Of a DNA stretch of 64,000 bases, positions 35,526-44,276 are shown piece by piece (position 1 is the first letter of the stretch; every line of letters starts with the position of its first letter). The position numbers and the translations under genes were made by a program. The notes beneath the pieces are model-generated. The model was given only the letters and a program-made list of their open reading frames with translations, was not told where the DNA came from and searched no databases. The stretch is from Chryseobacterium sp. JM1 (GTDB lineage Bacteria; Bacteroidota; Bacteroidia; Flavobacteriales; Weeksellaceae): positions 1 to 64,000 of the forward strand of contig NZ_JPRN01000004.1 of NCBI RefSeq assembly GCF_000737715.1. The letters are read 5' to 3'.

Positions 35526-35550
35526 AATTTTCAAAATTTAGGTTTGGTAT

Positions 35551-35577
35551 AAAAAAATAATCCGACATTTGCCGGAC
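35551..35577 (-). promoter_or_regulatory. Hairpin with T-run in greA leader
   Basis: On the minus strand TCCG (35576-35573) pairs with CGGA (35564-35561) around an 8-nt loop, followed by TTATTTTTTT. It lies about 25 nt before the greA start. It could be an attenuator; the stem is only 4-5 bp, so confidence is low. Confidence 0.35.
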
Positions 35578-35609
35578 AATGTATTACGTGTTATATCGTT
35601 TAACTTTTA

Positions 35610-35617
35610 CAAATATA
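35610..35617 (-). promoter_or_regulatory. -7 box for greA
   Basis: The minus strand reads TATATTTG, 84 nt before the greA ATG and upstream of the leader hairpin. No -33 TTG is seen at standard spacing. Confidence 0.35.
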
Positions 35618-35634
35618 TAAAAATTTAAATTGAA

Positions 35635-36090
35635 ATGAAAAAAACTTTTTCAATACTTTCTATTTTAACGACACTGATTTTCAGTATTTTAACCATAAAC
35701 TCATGCGGAAGCAGAGAAGACACCGTAAGCTGTTTTCCCAGCAACCCTATCAATGTAACTTTAAATCTGAACCTGCCTGCTTATTATGATCTCACTTATG
35801 ATGGAGGCTGGATTTATGTAAACGAACAGCAGGCCGGAACAAGAGGACTGATCGTAGTGCGTGTGGGAGACAACTTTAAAGCCTATGACAGGAATGCCCC
35901 GCATTTATGCCCTGACAGCAACACCACCCTTGAAGTGAAGGATAATATTAGTATTCTCTGTCCTAAAGACAACACCAGATGGATTTTGAGGACAGGAGAA
36001 CCACAGTCCGGTTCACCCACTTCCCTTCCGCCTAAAACTTATCTTAACAATTATGACCCGGCGACTAAAAATTTAAATATTTATTACTAA
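35635..36090 (+). CDS. Rieske-like lipoprotein lacking iron ligands
   Basis: A 151-residue predicted lipoprotein with lipobox cysteine C24 (TINSCGSRE). Residues 50-145 follow the Rieske fold order: a first ligand-loop region (DRNAPHLCPD), a second (ISILCPKDNTRWIL) and the closing TGEPQSG...LPPKTY strand. The canonical CxH and CxxH pairs are broken: only one Cys remains in each loop and the second His is replaced. A [2Fe-2S] cluster is therefore unlikely. The function is unknown. It is followed after 1 bp by dtd. Confidence 0.7.
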   Translation: MKKTFSILSILTTLIFSILTINSCGSREDTVSCFPSNPINVTLNLNLPAYYDLTYDGGWIYVNEQQAGTRGLIVVRVGDNFKAYDRNAPHLCPDSNTTLEVKDNISILCPKDNTRWILRTGEPQSGSPTSLPPKTYLNNYDPATKNLNIYY

Positions 36091-36091
36091 A

Positions 36092-36541
36092 ATGAAGATC
36101 GTTATACAGAGAGTTTCAGAGGCCAGTGTAAAAGTAGACGGGAAAATTGTCGGGGAAATCGGGAAAGGGCTGATGCTGCTGACCGGCATTGATGAAAATG
36201 ATGAAAAAGCAGATGCAGACTGGCTGGTTCAGAAGATTTTAAATCTCAGGATTTTCGGTGATGAAGATGACAAACTGAACCTTTCTGTTAAAGATATTTC
36301 AGGAGAAATTCTTTGTATCAGTCAATTCACCCTGATCGCGGATTATAAAAAAGGCAACCGCCCTTCTTTCATCAAAGCTGCAAAACCAGATAAAGCCATT
36401 CCCCTTTTTGATTATTTTAAAGAAGAAATTGCTAAATCAGGATTAAAAACTGAAAGCGGGATTTTCGGGGCGGACATGAAAGTTTCCCTTATCAATGACG
36501 GCCCGGTGACGATTGTCATGGATTCCATTACAAAAAGCTGA
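36092..36541 (+). CDS. dtd: D-aminoacyl-tRNA deacylase
   Basis: Proofreading enzyme that removes D-amino acids (and glycine from tRNA-Ala). It is 149 residues, full length. It starts MKIVIQRVSEASV and has the SQFTL motif (about 78-82) and the Gly-cisPro motif in NDGPVTIVMDS near the C-terminus. It lies 1 bp after the Rieske-like lipoprotein gene, suggesting co-translation. It is cytoplasmic. Confidence 0.95.
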   Translation: MKIVIQRVSEASVKVDGKIVGEIGKGLMLLTGIDENDEKADADWLVQKILNLRIFGDEDDKLNLSVKDISGEILCISQFTLIADYKKGNRPSFIKAAKPDKAIPLFDYFKEEIAKSGLKTESGIFGADMKVSLINDGPVTIVMDSITKS

Positions 36542-36601
36542 TCAATATTAATATAATCAAGCATTATCAACCTTAAGAGTTAAAGTAAAAACACCTTATT
36601 C

Positions 36602-37729
36602 ATGCCTCTTCGTTCTAAATTAATAGCCGGACTTTTATTCACGTTCAGTATTCAAATGATCTGTTTTGCCCAGAGCCGTGAAGACCTTTTAAAATCCAAA
36701 CTGGATTCTGCGTTCTCGGAACTTTTCAAGGCCGATGAACCGGGCGGTGCAATTCTGATCCAGCAGGGAAATAAAGTGTTGTATGAAAATTCTTTCGGGC
36801 TGGCTGATCTGAAGACTAAGGAAAAATTCACCAGCAAAACGGTTTCGAATCTTGGTTCTATTTCTAAAACTTTTGTCTCTTACGGTATTCTGATGCTTCA
36901 GGATCAACACAAGCTTTCTACGGATGACAACCTGCTGAAATTCTTTCCGGATTTTAAAAATAAGGATATTGCTTCTACAATTAAGCTCCGGCATGTTCTT
37001 ACCCACAGTTCCGGCCTTCCAGATCTCAGACATGTGGAGAAAGACAGCATTTTTTACCTTACAGCAAAGGATGAGGAGAATTTCAGACCGTTAAAATCTG
37101 CTGATTCACTGGAATTTGAACCGGGAACACAATTCAGTTACTCCAACCCCGCCTACAACGGACTGGCGCTGGTGATTGAAAAAACGAGCGGCATGAAATG
37201 GCAGCGTTTCATTGATAAAAACATCTTCAAACCTTCCGGAATGAAAAACAGCCGCATTACAGACGGAAGCTATCCTGACAAGAATGTAGCTCACGGTTAT
37301 ATCCTGAAAGATAAAGTATACACAGAATACGATTATGGCGAATCCCCCACTTTTGCTGCTGCCGGAAACGGAGGGGTCTGGAGTTCCATTGAAGACCTGA
37401 AAAAATACATTACAGCTATTCATCAGTGTAAATTCACCAACTGCTCTGTTGTTGAAGCTTCAAAAACGCTTTATAAGCCTGAACAATGGAATGGTAAAAA
37501 ACCTGTTTACCACACCGGAACCTGGTTTGTTCACAAAGGTTTTTACGCCGACACTCCAACAGAAGAGAATGTAAATGTCATAGAGCATTCCGGTGATCAG
37601 GGAGGTTTTAAATCCCACCTCATCATGATTCCTGAGAAAAATATTTCCATTATCTGGCTGACAAACAATAATAAATTCATTACAGGTCATATCCGGAGAC
37701 TGCTTCTTAAAATGAATTATATCAACTAA
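36602..37729 (+). CDS. Serine hydrolase, beta-lactamase class C-like
   Basis: A 375-residue exported protein. The signal peptide ends at about residue 24 (ICFAQS). The SxxK motif is in LGSISKTFV (about 80-88). The YxN motif is in FSYSNPAYNG, and a HSGDQGG block occupies the KTG position, as in esterase or D-aminopeptidase relatives rather than in true beta-lactamases. Role: probably a periplasmic esterase or peptidase. A resistance function is not supported. The gene stands 60 bp after dtd. Confidence 0.85.
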   Translation: MPLRSKLIAGLLFTFSIQMICFAQSREDLLKSKLDSAFSELFKADEPGGAILIQQGNKVLYENSFGLADLKTKEKFTSKTVSNLGSISKTFVSYGILMLQDQHKLSTDDNLLKFFPDFKNKDIASTIKLRHVLTHSSGLPDLRHVEKDSIFYLTAKDEENFRPLKSADSLEFEPGTQFSYSNPAYNGLALVIEKTSGMKWQRFIDKNIFKPSGMKNSRITDGSYPDKNVAHGYILKDKVYTEYDYGESPTFAAAGNGGVWSSIEDLKKYITAIHQCKFTNCSVVEASKTLYKPEQWNGKKPVYHTGTWFVHKGFYADTPTEENVNVIEHSGDQGGFKSHLIMIPEKNISIIWLTNNNKFITGHIRRLLLKMNYIN

Positions 37730-37919
37730 ATCAATTTATCAATTGATTATCATTAATCGGTAACGCATATTAAATTTTCATATTATTAATTTAATTTCAC
37801 AAAATTGTGATTTAAATTGATTTTATCATCATTTATATCAATTTTTCATTATAATTATCAACCGTACAACAAAATACATTTATTTCATTCTATTTATCCT
37901 TTTTCTGTGATATAAATTA

Positions 37920-37927
37920 TATATTTG
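37920..37927 (+). promoter_or_regulatory. -7 box upstream of subtilase
   Basis: TATATTTG lies 25 nt before the ATG at 37953. No TTG is found at the expected -33 spacing. The preceding 190 bp are very AT-rich and hold no gene. Confidence 0.4.
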
Positions 37928-37952
37928 GTTAACAACCATTTAATAAGATATT

Positions 37953-39605
37953 ATGAGAACAGAAATTAGACTTTTCACATTATTTATTTTCGGCTTTATC
38001 CTTTCTTACGGCCAGAACCCATCGGAGAAAAATGATAAGCCCAACCCGAACATTTATGTATGTTTTTCTAAAAACATCACTTCTGAAAAAGCAGCACTCG
38101 GAAATCCGGAACTGGCAGAATTTGTCAAAAACAATGGAATTTCGTTTGTCAACGATTTTGGTTTCAGTGACCGAAAACTCGACGAAATGATCAAAGACAG
38201 CAGAGCCAACGGGAACTCCGGTGAATCTGTTGAAAAACTGAGAAGGATATTCAAAGTCAATATTCCTTTACAAAACAATGAAGACGCTGAAAAGCTGGCA
38301 CACACGCTTGAAAGATTCCCTGAAGTGGAATATGTTTCTGTAATGAGCAGCACACCTATCGAACCCCCTTTCGTTAAAGCGTTTGTAGCTACTCCGGATC
38401 TTGAAAGTCTTCAAACCTACCTCAACGACAATCCGGGAATTAATGCCAAATACGCCTGGTCGAGAGGAATCACGGGACAGAACATCAGAATCCGTGATGT
38501 AGAATATGGTTTCTATAAAACTCACGAGATGCTTTCCAATCAAAATTCTATCCAACTGGAACCGGGATACAGTCCGAATGCAGGATTAGCCAACAATAAC
38601 TACCGCGATCACGGAACGGCTGTGGTAAGTATTTTAGGATCTGTAAAGGATAATATCGGTCTTTCAGGAGCTGCTTACAGTGCTTCCCAAATCAAAGGCT
38701 ATATGGAATGGACTACTGTGGGATACAACAGAGCTTCCGCGGTGAGCAGATCCATCAATGCATCGCAGGCCGGTGATATTATTCTGTATGAAATGCAGAC
38801 CGGCGGGAAAGACGGACAGTACTGCCCTGCAGAATACGACAGCGTGATCTGGGACTTAACAAAAGCAGCTACAGATTCAGGCATCATCATCATTGCAGCA
38901 GCAGGAAACGGAAATCAAAACCTTGATGATCCTTTTTATGCGGCTTATAACGCGAGAGGAAACAGCGGTGCTATCATTGTGGGAGCAGGTTCCCCGAATA
39001 CTACCCATTCAAAACTAAGCTTCAGTACATTCGGAAACCGGGTGGATGTACAGGGCTGGGGAAGCAATGTGCTTGCGGCAGGATACGGATCTTACCAAAA
39101 GTATGATAACGATAATAACAGAACTTACAATTATTTCAGCGGAACGAGTTCTGCCACTCCTGTGGTAGCTTCTGCAGCCACACTGATCCAGTCTTATTAT
39201 TACCAGACAACAGGTCAGTATCTGACTCCGTCTGCTATGAAAAATCTGTTAATCTCTACGGGAATTCCTCAGGGTGGTACCGTTGTGAATCAAAAAATTG
39301 GTCCTTTTCCTAATGTGAAAAATGCCATCTTACAACTGGAAGGAAGTCTTAAAACGAATGTCAAAGCTCAGGCTCCTTTAGAAATTAAGATCTATCCTAA
39401 TCCTGTGACCAGCTCTATTGCCATTCACAGCAATGACAATAAAAAACTTGATTTCGAGATCATCAATATGCACGGAAGAACCGTTACAAAAGGTTCAGTT
39501 TCTCCGGATGAAAAAATCAATACATCAAATCTTCCTACCGGACAGTATATCATCAATATTACTGAAGGACAGAGAAGAGTGGTTGAAAAATTCACCAAAC
39601 TGTAA
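37953..39605 (+). CDS. T9SS-secreted subtilisin-like serine peptidase (S8)
   Basis: A 550-residue extracellular protease. The signal peptide is residues 1-20 (ending SYGQ), followed by a propeptide-like region (25-150). The catalytic residues are D182 (IRIRDVEYG), H220 (YRDHGTAV) and S399 (FSGTSSATPVV), with the oxyanion N319 (AAAGNGNQ). The last 75 residues are a T9SS type A tail (IKIYPNP to FTKL). It should be secreted by SprA. It is a single-gene unit, bounded by a -7 box and a terminator. Confidence 0.93.
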   Translation: MRTEIRLFTLFIFGFILSYGQNPSEKNDKPNPNIYVCFSKNITSEKAALGNPELAEFVKNNGISFVNDFGFSDRKLDEMIKDSRANGNSGESVEKLRRIFKVNIPLQNNEDAEKLAHTLERFPEVEYVSVMSSTPIEPPFVKAFVATPDLESLQTYLNDNPGINAKYAWSRGITGQNIRIRDVEYGFYKTHEMLSNQNSIQLEPGYSPNAGLANNNYRDHGTAVVSILGSVKDNIGLSGAAYSASQIKGYMEWTTVGYNRASAVSRSINASQAGDIILYEMQTGGKDGQYCPAEYDSVIWDLTKAATDSGIIIIAAAGNGNQNLDDPFYAAYNARGNSGAIIVGAGSPNTTHSKLSFSTFGNRVDVQGWGSNVLAAGYGSYQKYDNDNNRTYNYFSGTSSATPVVASAATLIQSYYYQTTGQYLTPSAMKNLLISTGIPQGGTVVNQKIGPFPNVKNAILQLEGSLKTNVKAQAPLEIKIYPNPVTSSIAIHSNDNKKLDFEIINMHGRTVTKGSVSPDEKINTSNLPTGQYIINITEGQRRVVEKFTKL

Positions 39606-39637
39606 TATCAGGACATTCATACCTATTTAATGAAAAT

Positions 39638-39675
39638 AATGAGGGGATCCGGATTCGGGTCGCCTCATTTTACTT
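39638..39675 (+). terminator. Terminator of subtilase gene
   Basis: AATGAGG (39638-39644) pairs with CCTCATT (39663-39669) around an 18-nt GC-rich loop, followed by TTACTTTT. It lies about 30 bp past the stop. Confidence 0.65.
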
Positions 39676-39789
39676 TTAAAAACTGTAAAAATAGGATAGA
39701 GATCTTTTTTTTACGCAAAGCTTTATGAAAAATGCTTTTGAATTGGAGGAGGCTAAGAGTTCGACTTCGTCGTTGATGAAGCTGTCGAA

Positions 39790-39958
39790 TATAGTGTCTG
39801 CTTAATCTGTTTTTTAATTAAAGATTTCAAAGATGATTTTTTTTAAACACAAATTTCACAAATAATTTCACAAATAACACGATTATGATAGGCTAAAAAA
39901 TTGTGTGATCTGTGGGAGATTGTGGCGCCAAGTTTTTTATTTATAGTGTCTGCTTAAT
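39790..39958. repeat. 17-bp direct repeats with tandem 12-mers
   Basis: TATAGTGTCTGCTTAAT occurs at 39790-39806 and again at 39942-39958, 152 bp apart. Between them lies an exact tandem of the 12-mer ATTTCACAAATA (39853-39864 and 39865-39876) and a loosely complementary segment (AAATTGTGTGATCTGTGG). The 39606-40035 gap holds no gene. It resembles decayed intergenic repeats common in flavobacteria. Confidence 0.55.
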
Positions 39959-40035
39959 TGAATCAATTTCTTTATGTTAAAAAAAACATATCTGTAAAAT
40001 AGCTGTATCTTGTTTTCTTTTTAATACAATAAAGA

Positions 40036-40428
40036 ATGAACGGAGAAACAGATTTAGGAAAGCTTTTAAAAAGTATGAAACCCCAACACAATCCGGGTGA
40101 CTATGTTTTTTGTACCACGAAAAGTACAGAAGGTTTTGATTTGAATGAAATTGATATGTTCTTCAGAGAGGAAGAAGGATTTACCCTTATTCTAAAAAAG
40201 GAAATTGCAGACAGATTACAGCTGGACTATTCCGTTGTCATGTCGTGGATAACACTGACTATACATTCTTCCCTGGAAGCGGTGGGATTAACCGCTGCTT
40301 TTTCAAAAGCACTTTCTGAAAACGGCATCAGCTGTAATGTTGTGGCGGCGTATTACCATGACCATATTTTCGTTAATACAAAAGATATTGAAAAGGCGCT
40401 TGAAGTTTTAACAAAATTATCTGAATAA
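40036..40428 (+). CDS. ACT-domain protein
   Basis: A 130-residue cytoplasmic protein of the ACT-domain type found in small stand-alone ligand sensors (COG3602-like). Two ACT-like halves are seen, the second with LEAVGLTAAFSKALSENGISCNVVAAYYHDHIFV. These bind amino acids or related ligands; the ligand here is unknown. The gene is monocistronic and convergent with the lipoprotein gene beyond the terminator. Confidence 0.75.
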   Translation: MNGETDLGKLLKSMKPQHNPGDYVFCTTKSTEGFDLNEIDMFFREEEGFTLILKKEIADRLQLDYSVVMSWITLTIHSSLEAVGLTAAFSKALSENGISCNVVAAYYHDHIFVNTKDIEKALEVLTKLSE

Positions 40429-40440
40429 TACTTAGTAAAA

Positions 40441-40475
40441 AATAGGCTGCCTTTTCAGGACAGCCTATTCTGTTT
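40441..40475. terminator. Bidirectional terminator
   Basis: AATAGGCTG (40441-40449) pairs with CAGCCTATT (40461-40469) around an 11-nt loop, between two convergent genes. A-rich sequence on the left and TTCTGTTTT on the right allow action on both strands. Confidence 0.75.
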
Positions 40476-40490
40476 TAAACGGTACAAAAA

Positions 40491-41003
40491 TTATTTCGCT
40501 GGAACACTGTTGAAATTCAGTGCTATTTTAAGATTCATATCCGAAGTCGTCTGATTTTTCAACTCATAGACTGTTCTTACGGTTAGTCCTGAGCTTTTTA
40601 CGACCTCATCTAAATATCCTGTATCATTAAGATCAAGATTTAAACTTGAAGAATCTGTTGTAATATTGGAACGGGATGCTACCAATTTCTCTCCTGTCCC
40701 GCTGGATGAAACATATACTTTTACAGATTTCACTGCGCTTAAGTTTCCACCTGAAGGGGACACTACAGAAATTTTAGCCTCAGAAATTCTTACATCTTTG
40801 ATCTTCGCATTATTGTTTCCTCCAAACCACGTCTGCACATTGGTCGCTGTAGATGTTGAGGAAACTTCTTTATCGGCCGGAACTCCCGTAGACACCAAAA
40901 CATTGGCGGTATAAGGGAATGTGTTCTGAACCAGTGACTGCACCGTTCCACAGCTTACTACTACTGCTGAAACTGCTGCCGTCATTAACCATATATTTTT
41001 CAT
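40491..41003 (-). CDS. Hypothetical lipoprotein, LEA-like beta fold possible
   Basis: A 170-residue predicted lipoprotein: lipobox at C18 (AVVVSCGTV), then a Ser/Thr/Val-rich domain of alternating strands with no catalytic motif. I do not recognise a family. The end (DMNLKIALNFNSVPAK) resembles a beta strand. It is a single gene on the minus strand, with its stop near a shared terminator. Export to the periplasm or outer membrane is inferred from the lipobox. Confidence 0.65.
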   Translation of the reverse strand: MKNIWLMTAAVSAVVVSCGTVQSLVQNTFPYTANVLVSTGVPADKEVSSTSTATNVQTWFGGNNNAKIKDVRISEAKISVVSPSGGNLSAVKSVKVYVSSSGTGEKLVASRSNITTDSSSLNLDLNDTGYLDEVVKSSGLTVRTVYELKNQTTSDMNLKIALNFNSVPAK

Positions 41004-41056
41004 AACTTTTAAACTTTAGTAATGAGTTTGCAGAAATTATACCAAAGGGATAAAAC

Positions 41057-41596
41057 CTACTCTACACTTACATTAAAACTTCCTTTTGTATTTCCGGAAG
41101 CCATATTGCTTTTCCCGATAATCAGCCACACTTCTCCGGTACCTTTAGTATCGTAAGTGATTTCTCTGCTGAACGGGCCGTCATAATCTCCGTTGGGAAG
41201 TTTGATCTGGTTAAATCTGATATTAAAGTCTTTTTCATTCGTTGAAATTTTGGCTTTAATAGTCGGTTTGTCATAATGGGTCAGTTTTAAAACAAGTTCC
41301 TGACCGTCTTTCGTGAATTCTTCTCCCAGTGTGAAAGGAAGCTGAGACGCATCTGCCGTTCTTACGATCTGGCCTTCTTTTTCACTTCTCATAACGCCTT
41401 TGCGCAGTACTTCTTTGGTAACGGGAGCATTGTTAATGATTGAATCTTGCTTTCTGATGGCAACGGAATCTGCTTTAGCGGCAGCGTCCGGCATTTCTGT
41501 GATCACGGCAGAGTCTTTGTTGGGAGCCTCTGTAATGTTCGCTTCTTTTTTACATGAAATAATAATCAATGGAATTAACAATAAGGATTTTTTCAT
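41057..41596 (-). CDS. Hypothetical lipoprotein
   Basis: A 179-residue predicted lipoprotein with lipobox cysteine C15 (IIISCKKE). A charged, Ala/Asp-rich low-complexity linker (residues 16-75) is followed by a beta-rich domain (80-178) with LKLTHYDKPTIKAKI and a Gly-rich close. The family is not recognised. It starts 5 bp after the DUF4173 gene, so the two are co-transcribed. Confidence 0.65.
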   Translation of the reverse strand: MKKSLLLIPLIIISCKKEANITEAPNKDSAVITEMPDAAAKADSVAIRKQDSIINNAPVTKEVLRKGVMRSEKEGQIVRTADASQLPFTLGEEFTKDGQELVLKLTHYDKPTIKAKISTNEKDFNIRFNQIKLPNGDYDGPFSREITYDTKGTGEVWLIIGKSNMASGNTKGSFNVSVE

Positions 41597-41601
41597 AATA
41601 A

Positions 41602-42975
41602 CTACTCTTTTAATGTTTCATAGTAAAGGATTTTTGAAAGGAAAGGCTTGGCTTTTTCTTCTTTTACTTTTTCAAGTATTTTCTTTTTAAGCTGCAGATC
41701 TTTCTTTTCATCCGCATACTTCAGAAGCCTTCTTTCACTGAAACTGATTTGCTCAAGGTGATATTCCACGGCAAAATCTTTACGTTTCATATTCTGGGAG
41801 GTAATGATTCCGCCCCAGTTGACATAACTGCAAGCCAAAATTGTTCCATAAAAATACCAGGTCATTACATTGAACAGGAATGCATTTCTTTTTTGCTTTT
41901 GAATTTTAATCAACGTAAGAGCCAGACCAATCAGCGCCAGCAGTAGAAAAGCAAGTACGCCCAGCCTTTTGTAAGTAAAGCCATACGTGATAATATATTC
42001 ATAGTTTTTCAGTGCTGCGGACAATACAAGTATTGCATTCAGAATGATCCAGATTCTGGCCAGGATCTTCATCAGCTTTGCTTTAGGATCAAAATTGAAT
42101 CCGGATTTAAAATAGAACATAATCACCATAACGGCCATCACAATGGATATGATCACGGCATTCACTCTTTCATGCGTTTCCTCTGAAAGCTGAACCGGCG
42201 TTTTTGACACTTCATAAAACTGTTCGTAATTGTATGTGATAATGAAAAATACCAGCAAAATATTCAGGCAAATGAAAGAGATTACACCGCTGGTTCTCTC
42301 TGCATCCAGATCAAGGAATGAATAGGTGGCTTTCTGAACTCTAGATTTATTGTTAAAGTTATCATCCAGCAGATAATTATTTTTGTAAATAAATCTTTCC
42401 ACGGCATAATTCCAGTAATTGAACGCGATAAAAAAGCCCAAAACAGAGAGAGATAACAGTTGCCACACATTAATATCCAGTTCATAATCCGTAAAAAGCG
42501 CTGCAAAATGATCACTTCCCGCAGAATAGATTCCGAAAAATATAGAAATAAATACAAGCGGAATCACAACGAAAGCCAATGTTTTCTGCCACACGCCGGA
42601 AATGTTCTTTTTCGGCAGCCATGCATCAAAGCTGAAGAACCTGAAAATGGAGGTGAAACTGTTGATGATAAAAACCGGGATCAGGAACAGTATTTTAAGC
42701 TTTCTGTTTCTCGAGCGGTAACCCAGCAAAAGAATGGAACTTACAACCGCCAGCAAGGAAGGAAAATCTCTGTACCAGATGAAAGCAAAGCTTGACAACA
42801 GACTTGTAACAAAAAGTATCAGAAAGGTTCTGGTCCTGTTTCTCTCAGGAGTTTTGAACAAAGTAAGCAATGCATAAACAATGGCAAGAATACCGAGATT
42901 CACTCCCATTTCCTGATCGTAGAATACGATGACGAACAAGGCGGCTGTAAGGAATATATAGTGATGTGTTTTCAT
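41602..42975 (-). CDS. DUF4173 membrane protein
   Basis: A 457-residue integral membrane protein with about ten hydrophobic segments and a DUF4173-like layout, ending in a charged cytoplasmic tail (LLKYADEKKDLQLKKKILEK). Its function is unknown. It is the first gene of a pair with the lipoprotein downstream, and is separated from the upstream small-protein operon by 190 bp. Confidence 0.8.
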   Translation of the reverse strand: MKTHHYIFLTAALFVIVFYDQEMGVNLGILAIVYALLTLFKTPERNRTRTFLILFVTSLLSSFAFIWYRDFPSLLAVVSSILLLGYRSRNRKLKILFLIPVFIINSFTSIFRFFSFDAWLPKKNISGVWQKTLAFVVIPLVFISIFFGIYSAGSDHFAALFTDYELDINVWQLLSLSVLGFFIAFNYWNYAVERFIYKNNYLLDDNFNNKSRVQKATYSFLDLDAERTSGVISFICLNILLVFFIITYNYEQFYEVSKTPVQLSEETHERVNAVIISIVMAVMVIMFYFKSGFNFDPKAKLMKILARIWIILNAILVLSAALKNYEYIITYGFTYKRLGVLAFLLLALIGLALTLIKIQKQKRNAFLFNVMTWYFYGTILACSYVNWGGIITSQNMKRKDFAVEYHLEQISFSERRLLKYADEKKDLQLKKKILEKVKEEKAKPFLSKILYYETLKE

Positions 42976-42978
42976 GAT

Positions 42979-43023
42979 TTTAAAGATTTAAAAATTAAAG
43001 GATTGAAACATTTAAAGATTTAA
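42979..43023. repeat. Short direct repeat TTTAAAGATTTAA
   Basis: The 13-mer TTTAAAGATTTAA occurs at 42979-42991 and 43011-43023, in the gap between the DUF4173 gene and the 98-residue membrane protein. Low complexity, so probably of little meaning, but it may mark decayed repeat DNA. Confidence 0.35.
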
Positions 43024-43166
43024 TGAGTTAAGCCATTAAGTAGGGGTAAGATTTTAAGAATATTAACAGATAGCTCCGCTTTAAACTTAAAAATCAAATT
43101 GATTTTCTTAATTAATCTTATACTCTTAAAAATTCTTAATGGTTTTTTGATTTTAAAATTGATAGT

Positions 43167-43463
43167 TTATAGTTTAAAATCGATGAGGATGCCCATGTAG
43201 AGGATGGTGACGGGAATATTGACCAAAAGAAGGAGTACAGAATTTCCGGAGGATTTCTTGTCCGGAATATGGGTTAGAAATTCCATCAATTCATACAGTA
43301 ACACAAGTAAATTGACTACCGCTGCAATGATGACATAGTAGAACCCGAAGACCATCAGAAGTTCTGCTTTCGTGATCAGGTAACCGATTAAAAGTAAGGT
43401 TCCTGATAAAAACGAGATCAAAAAAGTATTTCTGCCAAGTGCAGTATATTTTATTTTCTTCAT
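43167..43463 (-). CDS. Small membrane protein
   Basis: A 98-residue protein with three hydrophobic segments (about 12-30, 33-55 and 74-95) and short polar loops. I do not recognise the family. It resembles the 99-residue membrane protein two genes upstream in size and layout, so the two may be paralogues. It is the last gene of a tight operon (9 bp after the Coq4-like gene). Confidence 0.65.
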   Translation of the reverse strand: MKKIKYTALGRNTFLISFLSGTLLLIGYLITKAELLMVFGFYYVIIAAVVNLLVLLYELMEFLTHIPDKKSSGNSVLLLLVNIPVTILYMGILIDFKL

Positions 43464-43472
43464 GGCTTATCA

Positions 43473-43958
43473 TTAATAGAGCGGTGCTGTTTCTTTCTGT
43501 TGGATATAATCCTTCAGGTGATCGAAATTCTGCCACAAAAGGCTTTCAAAGTCCCAGTGGTAAAAGGGTCTCATGCTCTGCCCTTTCCTATATGACTTCA
43601 TGTACAGTTTCAGATATTCCGGAAGGATGAGCGTTCCCAATACAACAGCGGCTAGCAAATGAGCATTGAGCTTACCATTTCCAAGAAGGAGATATTGCAT
43701 GGCCACCTCATCTTCGAAGTGGGTTCCACATCCGGTGATCAGATGATGGACGTCGTGGTCTTCCATTTTCGGGATCATGGAGAACCCGTGCTTTTTATAG
43801 AACTCGCCCAGCTTTCTTCCTAAAGAATCTTCCTGGAACTGCAGCAACTGTTCTTCGTTGAACTGCCACTGTCTTTTTTTCTTTTTAAAATATTTTCTGT
43901 AAAGTTTCTGGGTTTTATCGTAGACAAAAAGCAGAAATTGAACACGTACTTTTTTCAT
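43473..43958 (-). CDS. Coq4-like protein
   Basis: A 161-residue protein with the Coq4 signature HDxxH-x11-E: H68, D69, H72 and E84 (EDHDVHHLITG). In mitochondria Coq4 is needed for ubiquinone synthesis; bacteria carry shorter relatives of unknown role. Flavobacteria use menaquinone, so the ubiquinone role does not carry over directly. It is flanked by two small membrane proteins in an operon with spacings of 6-9 bp. Confidence 0.75.
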   Translation of the reverse strand: MKKVRVQFLLFVYDKTQKLYRKYFKKKKRQWQFNEEQLLQFQEDSLGRKLGEFYKKHGFSMIPKMEDHDVHHLITGCGTHFEDEVAMQYLLLGNGKLNAHLLAAVVLGTLILPEYLKLYMKSYRKGQSMRPFYHWDFESLLWQNFDHLKDYIQQKETAPLY

Positions 43959-43964
43959 AATGTA

Positions 43965-44264
43965 TTATTTAAATATTAGATTAATTCCTAGCATAACATA
44001 GAGGAACCCAAGCGGTGCATTGAACATGATTAAGCCTATCGCCTTTAAACAGGCATTCATTTTAAGCTTTTCAGCAAATCCGTAAAGAAGCAGACCGATC
44101 ACCGCAAGAAGACTGACTAGTATTCCATAGACAAGAAAAACGATTCCCCATTGCATAAACCAAGTGCTTTCGGTGATGAAATACCCGGAGAAAAAGATAT
44201 TTCCAAGTAGAAAACAAAGTCCGAAAATGTATTTTCCAATGTTTATTATTTGATGGTCTTTCAT
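43965..44264 (-). CDS. Small membrane protein
   Basis: A 99-residue protein with three hydrophobic segments (about 12-29, 33-57 and 78-96). The family is not recognised. Similar in layout to the 98-residue protein at 43167-43463. It starts 12 bp after the metallophosphoesterase stop and ends 6 bp before the Coq4-like gene. Confidence 0.65.
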   Translation of the reverse strand: MKDHQIINIGKYIFGLCFLLGNIFFSGYFITESTWFMQWGIVFLVYGILVSLLAVIGLLLYGFAEKLKMNACLKAIGLIMFNAPLGFLYVMLGINLIFK

Positions 44265-44276
44265 CGATACAGTATT

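Noticed and set aside
36602..37729. Beta-lactamase resistance gene
   Set aside because: The SxxK and YxN motifs are present but the KTG position holds HSGDQGG; serine esterase or peptidase is more likely.
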